A stretch of DNA of 11,441 nt from Alphaproteobacteria bacterium MarineAlpha3_Bin4 (GTDB taxonomy: Bacteria; Pseudomonadota; Alphaproteobacteria; Rhodospirillales; Casp-alpha2). Positions 7,585 through 11,441 of the stretch are shown here, piece by piece (positions within the stretch are counted from its first letter, which is position 1; the number at the start of each line of letters is the position of its first letter). The translations under genes were made by a program, and so were the position numbers. The notes beneath the pieces were generated by a model, which had not been told where the DNA came from, did not search any database, and saw only the letters and a program-made list of their open reading frames with translations. The stretch spans positions 1 through 11,441 of the forward strand of contig PTLJ01000027.1 in assembly GCA_002938045.1 (NCBI GenBank), written 5' to 3'.

Positions 7585-9465
7585 TTAGGAGGCCGTTTCC
7601 TGCGCCGCCGGCGTCAGTTCCGGCTCGAGATCGGTCAGTTCGCCGGTCCTGACCAGGGCCTCGCGGGCACGCGCGGCTTCTTGCTGGCGCGCCCACATAT
7701 CGGCGTATTGGCCGTCAAGCGCCAGCAGTTGGCGGTGTGTGCCACGCTCAATAACGCAGCCCTGGTTGAGAACCAGGATCTCGTCAGATTCAATCACCGT
7801 CGACAGCCGATGTGCGATGGTCAACGTGGTGCGGTCTTTCGAGACCTCGTTGAGCGATGCCAGTATTTCTTGTTCTGTTTGACTGTCGAGAGCCGAGGTT
7901 GCTTCGTCGAACAGTAGGATCCGCGGCTGCTTGAGGATCGTCCGTGCAATGGCGACCCGTTGTTTCTCGCCGCCAGACAGCTTGAGCCCGCGCTCGCCCA
8001 CCGTCGATTGATAACCGTCGGGAAGTTCCATGATAAAGTCGTGGATGTGGGCCAAGCGTGCTGCCTCCTCGACCTCCGACGGTGTAGCGTCGGGCCGGCC
8101 GTAGGCGATGTTGTAGTAGATGGTGTCGTTGAACAGCACTGTGTCCTGCGGCACCATGCCGATGGCGGAGCGCAGCGACGCCTGCGAAACCTCACGGATA
8201 TTCTGTCCATCGATGGTTATTCGCCCGCCGGTGGCGTCGTAGAACCGAAACAATAGCCTAGCGACGGTCGATTTTCCGGCTCCGCTCGGCCCTACTAGGG
8301 CGACGGTCTTTCCCTGCTCGATAGTAAACGACACCTGATCGAGCACCGGCCGCCTCTCGTCATAACAGAATGAGATGTCGTCAAACACGACCCGGCCGCC
8401 GTTGACCTTGAGGCTCGGCGCGCCCGGTTTGTCCTCGACCTCGGCCTGCTCGCCCAGCAACTCGAACATGGTCTCCATGTCGGTCAGCGAGCGCTTGATC
8501 TCGCGATAGACGAAGCCGAGGAAGGTGAGTGGCTGGAACACCTGCAATAGAAACGAGTTGACGAGCACGAAATCGCCGATGGTCATGGTACCCGCGAGGA
8601 CGCCGCCACCGGCCATCACCATCGCGCCGGTGACGCCGGTAGCGATGATCACACCCTGGCCAATGTTGAGCACGGCCAGCGAACTGCCACTTTTGACCGC
8701 CGCCTGCTCATAGCCGAAGAGCGACGAATCGAAGCGCCGTGCTTCGTGATCCTCGTTGCCGAAGTACTTGACGGTCTCGAAGTTGAGCAGGCTGTCGATG
8801 GCCTTGGTGTTGGCTTCGCTGTCGGAGTCGTTCATGGCGCGACGGTATTTGATCCGCCATTCGGTAATGGCGAGCGTCCACAAGACATAGATCACCAGCG
8901 TCGCCAGCGTTAGGGCCGCGTAATCGACCCCGTAGAGCCACCACAGGATGCCGCAGACGAGCAAAATCTCAAGCATCGTTGGTAGGATATTGAACAGCAT
9001 GAAGCGAAGCAGGAATTCGATTCCCTTAGTACCGCGTTCGACGGCACGGCTGATGCCGCCGATCTTGCGGTCCAAGTGAAACCTCAGGGACAACTGATGC
9101 AAGTGGCGGAATGTTTTCAGGGCGGCGCGCCGGATGGCTCGTTGGGCGACCCGCGTGAAAACGGCGTCGCGCAGCTCGCCGAAGGCCTGTGCCAGCACCC
9201 GTGTCGCGCCGTAAGCGATCAACAGCACTACCGGCACCGCGGCAATGGCCGCCGCCTCGCTACTCAGCGCATCGACCGCGTATTTATAGAAAAAGGGAAC
9301 CACCACGTTGGCACCCTTGGCCAGGGCCAGCAGTACCGCCGCCACCACCACCCGGAACCGCATCTCGGGCTCGTTGGCCGGCCACAGATAGGGGACCATT
9401 GTGCGGATAGTCTTAAGATCGTTGCGCGGACCAGATTGGCCCGGGCCAGGGTCGCGGCTCTGCAT
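7585..9465 (-). CDS. Atm1/ABCB7-type ABC half-transporter
   Basis: This inner-membrane exporter of 626 residues has a fused membrane and ATPase domain and would work as a homodimer. The membrane domain spans about residues 36-325, with hydrophobic segments near 37-58, 75-95, 160-180, 183-202 and 268-310. The stretch NDSDSEANTKAIDSLLNFETVKYFGNE (212-238 region) is the hallmark of the Atm1/HMT family. The ATPase domain has Walker A GPSGAGKST at 392-400, signature LSGGEKQR at 496-503, Walker B ending in Asp520-Glu521, and switch His552. Relatives move glutathione-linked metal or sulfur species; in mitochondria they support cytosolic Fe-S and tRNA thiolation pathways. The placement against the suf-mnmA genes, convergent with a 10-base gap, fits such a role. 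The substrate here is inferred, not shown. The start gives a polar 25-residue N-terminus. Confidence 0.95.
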   Translation of the reverse strand: MQSRDPGPGQSGPRNDLKTIRTMVPYLWPANEPEMRFRVVVAAVLLALAKGANVVVPFFYKYAVDALSSEAAAIAAVPVVLLIAYGATRVLAQAFGELRDAVFTRVAQRAIRRAALKTFRHLHQLSLRFHLDRKIGGISRAVERGTKGIEFLLRFMLFNILPTMLEILLVCGILWWLYGVDYAALTLATLVIYVLWTLAITEWRIKYRRAMNDSDSEANTKAIDSLLNFETVKYFGNEDHEARRFDSSLFGYEQAAVKSGSSLAVLNIGQGVIIATGVTGAMVMAGGGVLAGTMTIGDFVLVNSFLLQVFQPLTFLGFVYREIKRSLTDMETMFELLGEQAEVEDKPGAPSLKVNGGRVVFDDISFCYDERRPVLDQVSFTIEQGKTVALVGPSGAGKSTVARLLFRFYDATGGRITIDGQNIREVSQASLRSAIGMVPQDTVLFNDTIYYNIAYGRPDATPSEVEEAARLAHIHDFIMELPDGYQSTVGERGLKLSGGEKQRVAIARTILKQPRILLFDEATSALDSQTEQEILASLNEVSKDRTTLTIAHRLSTVIESDEILVLNQGCVIERGTHRQLLALDGQYADMWARQQEAARAREALVRTGELTDLEPELTPAAQETAS

Positions 9466-9672
9466 AGAGTTTAGGCACCTTCGTCAGGTATAGGGGCTAT
9501 TGAAAATCCCAGAGTATATAAAGTCTCGGCCGGACATTGCACGGGTTGTCAGTGTTCATTCAGAAAAAATGTCAATCTCTCGGGCTCATCGAAGGTTGGA
9601 CGCTCCTTTCAGTTGACAATCGGAAGACCAGCAGTTCGCTTTGCAGGGTCCTCGATGGCCACGCCCGGGCTC
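9466..9672. other. Intergenic region between the exporter gene and slyX
   Basis: This 207-base stretch lies upstream of the exporter gene and downstream of slyX, both on the minus strand. I see no gene in it: the only open frame in the + direction starts from TTG at 9537, has no ribosome site and runs antisense into slyX. The part near the exporter (about 9489-9520) is AT-rich and carries a -10-like element. Near 9565-9575 a minus-strand TTGACA is followed by a run of T, but no matching -10 hexamer was found. No hairpin terminator for slyX was recognised. Confidence 0.5.
9513..9518 (-). promoter_or_regulatory. Possible -10 element for the exporter gene
   Basis: On the minus strand these bases read TATACT, five of six matches to the consensus -10 hexamer, which would place transcription start near 9506 and leave a leader of about 40 bases before the ATG at 9465. 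The best -35 at an 18-base spacing is GTGCAA, only three of six matches, so this is a weak call. Confidence 0.25.
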
Positions 9673-9900
9673 TCAATAATGCGGTGGCGTTGGATCAGGC
9701 TCGCTGGCATTCTCCAAGGAGTCCTCCAACGTTGCCAGGCGATCCTTGATGCGCGTCATCTTGTGCCGTAGTTCCTCCAGGACCTTCCACTGCTCGGCGA
9801 CCATATCGCTAAGGTCCTGACCCTCGGCCTCGCGCCTCGCAAACGCACTCTCGAGAGCCGTCAGCCGCCCCTCCAGCAAGTCTTTGTCGCCTGCGGTCAT
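9673..9900 (-). CDS. slyX: SlyX family protein
   Basis: This short protein of 75 residues matches SlyX in length and layout. It begins with an acidic-basic heptad-like coiled coil (residues 5-65, with LEGRLTALESAFARRE resembling the SlyX start LEARLAELESRLAFQE) and ends in the hallmark PPHY tail after a short acidic, proline-containing linker. SlyX function is unknown; the gene is named for its position beside slyD in enteric bacteria, and slyD is not seen here. A Shine-Dalgarno-like AAGGGG (minus strand, 9911-9916) lies ten bases before the ATG. It is divergent from the small membrane-protein gene that follows. Confidence 0.9.
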   Translation of the reverse strand: MTAGDKDLLEGRLTALESAFARREAEGQDLSDMVAEQWKVLEELRHKMTRIKDRLATLEDSLENASEPDPTPPHY

Positions 9901-9976
9901 AGTTTGTTAACCCCTTTTCGTTACCCAGCCCCTCAAGACGGTGCCGGAACAGATAGCTACTGGAAGGGACGGAACG

Positions 9977-10243
9977 GTGTCTGAACAAGAGAAAACGCGA
10001 CCTCGCCACCCAAGGCCGTCCCCCACCACGCTGGTGCTAGTTTGGAGGCTCGCCGTCATCGCTCTTATCCCCGTCGTCGTCCTCGCGACGCCTAATCTCT
10101 TTTACCGCTATGTGCCGCAGGTCGTTGGTGGCGTCTATTACGAGGTACGTATTAACCGCTTCACCGGCCATGCTTGCATTGTCGCCGACCCAGCCCATCG
10201 GCTACCGCGGCTTAAGGACGAGCTATGTACAACGGCCGAGTGA
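9977..10243 (+). CDS. Small single-pass membrane protein, unknown
   Basis: I do not recognise this family. From the GTG at 9977 the product has 88 residues. The N-terminus is basic and proline-rich (KTRPRHPRPSP), followed by one hydrophobic segment at about residues 19-38 (LVLVWRLAVIALIPVVVLAT). The remaining 50 residues contain YYEVRINRFTGHACIV, a strand-like stretch with a D/N-R-x-T-G turn seen in many small envelope proteins. The positive-inside rule suggests N-in, C-out topology, with the tail in the periplasm. The start at 9977 is preferred because GGAAGGGA (9962-9969) precedes it by a suitable distance. A GTG at 9941 would add 12 residues and lacks such a site. It could be wrong in start but the compact hydrophobic-plus-tail design argues for a real gene. 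Confidence 0.6.
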   Translation: MSEQEKTRPRHPRPSPTTLVLVWRLAVIALIPVVVLATPNLFYRYVPQVVGGVYYEVRINRFTGHACIVADPAHRLPRLKDELCTTAE

Positions 10244-10271
10244 CGGCACGCCATCGTCAATCCCATGCGTG

Positions 10272-11258
10272 TTACTCGGCGCTTGCCCAAACTTCGGAAT
10301 TGACAAGATGTGGTGGACGCTCGCCGCGTAGTACCTGCAGAATTTGATTCGCGGCCGATAGTGCTAATTCCTCCCGCGCTTCGATAGTTAGCCCCGCCAC
10401 GTGCGGTGTCATGATGAGATTATCGCACATATTGAGCGGGCTATCCGGTGGCAGCGGCTCGGATTCAAAAACGTCCAGCGCTGCGCCCGCAATCCAGCCC
10501 TCTTCAAGTGCGCGCACCAACGCCTGCTGTTGCACGATCGGTCCACGGGCGGTGTTGATCAAAAGGGCATCGGAACGCATGCAGCGCAGCATCGATTCAT
10601 CGATCATACCGCGTGTTTCCTCGGTTAACTCCGCATGGACCGAAACGAAGTGCGATTCACTTAACAATTCATCCAGCGATTCCACCTTAGTTCCGCCTAC
10701 TTCTTCCGCTGCGCTTGCCGCAATATAAGGATCGTAAACCAGCACGTGCATGCGAAACCCGACCGTACATTTTCTTACAACTTCTGTGCCAATTTCCCCA
10801 CAGCCGATGACGCCGAGAGTACGACCCTCAAGATGAAAACGTGTTGATGCATATCCTTGATCGAAGCCACCACCCTGATGAATTTCAACGTTGGAACGGC
10901 CGATTTGTTTAGCAAGATCCAACATGAAACCAAGCGTATGCTCCGAAACCGGCACGCTACCAAGGCCCGGATTGTTAACGACTGCAATACCGCAATCAGT
11001 GGCTGCAGCTACGTCTATTGCATCAGTTCCGCGGCCAGAGGTACTAATAACGAGCACATCAGTAGACACGCGAATGACATCTGCACCAAAGCGGCAGGGA
11101 TAGCGCACGAACACAGCTGCCGCCCCTTGTAATGCTTCTTTGATTGTTTCGGTCGAGGGCCTTTGCAGAAATTGGATATCGGTATGTTGGGCGAGTAATT
11201 CCTCGCCCGCGGGGTGATACATTGATTCTAGAACAAGGACGCGCGGTCTGTCGGCCAT
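10272..11258 (-). CDS. D-2-hydroxyacid dehydrogenase, NAD-dependent (PGDH-like)
   Basis: This cytosolic oxidoreductase of 328 residues belongs to the D-isomer specific 2-hydroxyacid dehydrogenase family, which interconverts 2-hydroxy and 2-keto acids. The Rossmann core has GVIGCGEIG (149-157, GxGxxG), and an acidic residue, Asp176 in VYDPY, at the end of the second strand indicates preference for NAD over NADP. The catalytic set is complete: Arg238 in INTARGPIV, Glu267 in DVFESEP and His286 in TPHVAG. It lacks the ACT-type C-terminal domain of long 3-phosphoglycerate dehydrogenases, so a biosynthetic SerA role is uncertain; hydroxypyruvate or another hydroxyacid is equally possible. GAAAG lies about ten bases ahead of the ATG as a weak ribosome site. 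It lies 65 bases downstream of a short-chain dehydrogenase gene on the same strand, suggesting a catabolic pair. Base composition is lower in GC than the suf genes. Confidence 0.92.
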   Translation of the reverse strand: MADRPRVLVLESMYHPAGEELLAQHTDIQFLQRPSTETIKEALQGAAAVFVRYPCRFGADVIRVSTDVLVISTSGRGTDAIDVAAATDCGIAVVNNPGLGSVPVSEHTLGFMLDLAKQIGRSNVEIHQGGGFDQGYASTRFHLEGRTLGVIGCGEIGTEVVRKCTVGFRMHVLVYDPYIAASAAEEVGGTKVESLDELLSESHFVSVHAELTEETRGMIDESMLRCMRSDALLINTARGPIVQQQALVRALEEGWIAGAALDVFESEPLPPDSPLNMCDNLIMTPHVAGLTIEAREELALSAANQILQVLRGERPPHLVNSEVWASAE

Positions 11259-11323
11259 CTTTTATCTACTTTCAAAATAAGATTTTAGGAACACTTAGGA
11301 TGATAGAGTTTTCAAACATCAAG

Positions 11324-11441
11324 TTATGCGGCTGTCCAGCCACCATCGATCATCAAGGATGAACCAGTAACCAGCAATGAAGCATCAGAGGCAAGATAGA
11401 ACACAGCACCCATGATATCCTCGACTTTCCCGAAACGGCCC
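11324..11441 (-). CDS. Short-chain dehydrogenase/reductase, C-terminal part
   Basis: Only the last 38 complete codons are inside the window; the rest of the gene lies beyond the right edge. The reverse strand reads GRFGKVEDIMGAVFYLASDA, then SLLVTGSSLMIDGGWTAA and a TAA stop. This is the typical end of a classical SDR: the G-x-x-x-D-I segment, the FYLASDAS helix, and VTG-x-x-(L/I)-x-(V/I)DGG. FabG-like and sugar or polyol dehydrogenases share it, so the substrate cannot be named. Its stop is 65 bases before the start of the hydroxyacid dehydrogenase gene, so the two are probably co-transcribed. Confidence 0.9.
   Translation of the reverse strand, partial: GRFGKVEDIMGAVFYLASDASLLVTGSSLMIDGGWTAA

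Noticed and set aside
7560..7610. Hairpin of GGCGGC (7565) with a GCCGCC copy about 30 bases later as a bidirectional terminator
   Set aside because: The loop is long, there is no T-tract following on either strand, and the arms are simply GC-rich coding triplets.
7456..7917. Plus-strand open frame of 153 residues across the mnmA end and antisense to the exporter ATPase domain
   Set aside because: It overlaps two well supported genes and shows no domain, so it is taken as a shadow frame.
9565..9575. Minus-strand TTGACA followed by a T run, as a promoter -35 or slyX terminator
   Set aside because: No -10-like hexamer occurs at 16-18 bases and no stable stem precedes the T run.
9537..9749. 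Plus-strand open frame of 70 residues in the exporter-slyX gap
   Set aside because: It starts at TTG without a ribosome site, runs antisense into slyX, and has no recognisable features.

Overview
The window looks like a chromosomal segment of an alphaproteobacterium, probably Rhodospirillales-like. This rests on the style of the protein sequences, the moderately high GC of the coding regions, and the gene set: a long SUF operon next to mnmA and an Atm1-type exporter, with SlyX nearby. No taxonomic marker is present, so the assignment is an inference.

Positions 1-7574 (+ strand) hold a tightly packed iron-sulfur and sulfur-transfer gene array: sufB (5' end cut by the window), sufC, sufD, sufS, a SufU-type gene, sufT, an A-type carrier gene, a 2Fe-2S ferredoxin gene, and mnmA. 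Gene junctions are overlaps (sufD/sufS ATGA, sufS/sufU TGATG) or short gaps of 17-62 bases. The likely flow is as follows. SufS takes sulfur from cysteine and SufU accepts it. SufBCD builds the cluster, with SufC supplying ATPase power. The A-type protein and SufT help deliver clusters, and the ferredoxin supplies electrons or is itself a client. MnmA uses activated sulfur to make 2-thiouridine at tRNA position 34. Catalytic residues are intact in every one of these genes.

Positions 7585-9465 (- strand, convergent with mnmA and separated by only 10 bases) encode an Atm1/ABCB7-type half-transporter. In eukaryotes this family links Fe-S and sulfur metabolism across a membrane, so the neighbourhood is functionally coherent. 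A 207-base gap (9466-9672) holds a possible promoter element and weak dyad for this gene and no convincing gene.

Positions 9673-9900 (-) encode SlyX. Divergent from it is an unrecognised small single-pass membrane protein (9977-10243, +).

Positions 10272-11441 (-) are different in character. They hold a D-2-hydroxyacid dehydrogenase and, upstream on the same strand, the C-terminal end of a short-chain dehydrogenase/reductase. Hand-counted base composition is nearer 50% GC here, against about 63% in a sample from the SUF region, so this pair may be a separately acquired metabolic module.

No RNA genes, CRISPR arrays, insertion sequences or convincing intrinsic terminators were seen. The main points of interest are the SufU-specific histidine in SufS, the hybrid composition of the operon, the AT-rich sufB-sufC gap and a possible leaderless promoter for mnmA. 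I see no clearly undescribed biological system here.
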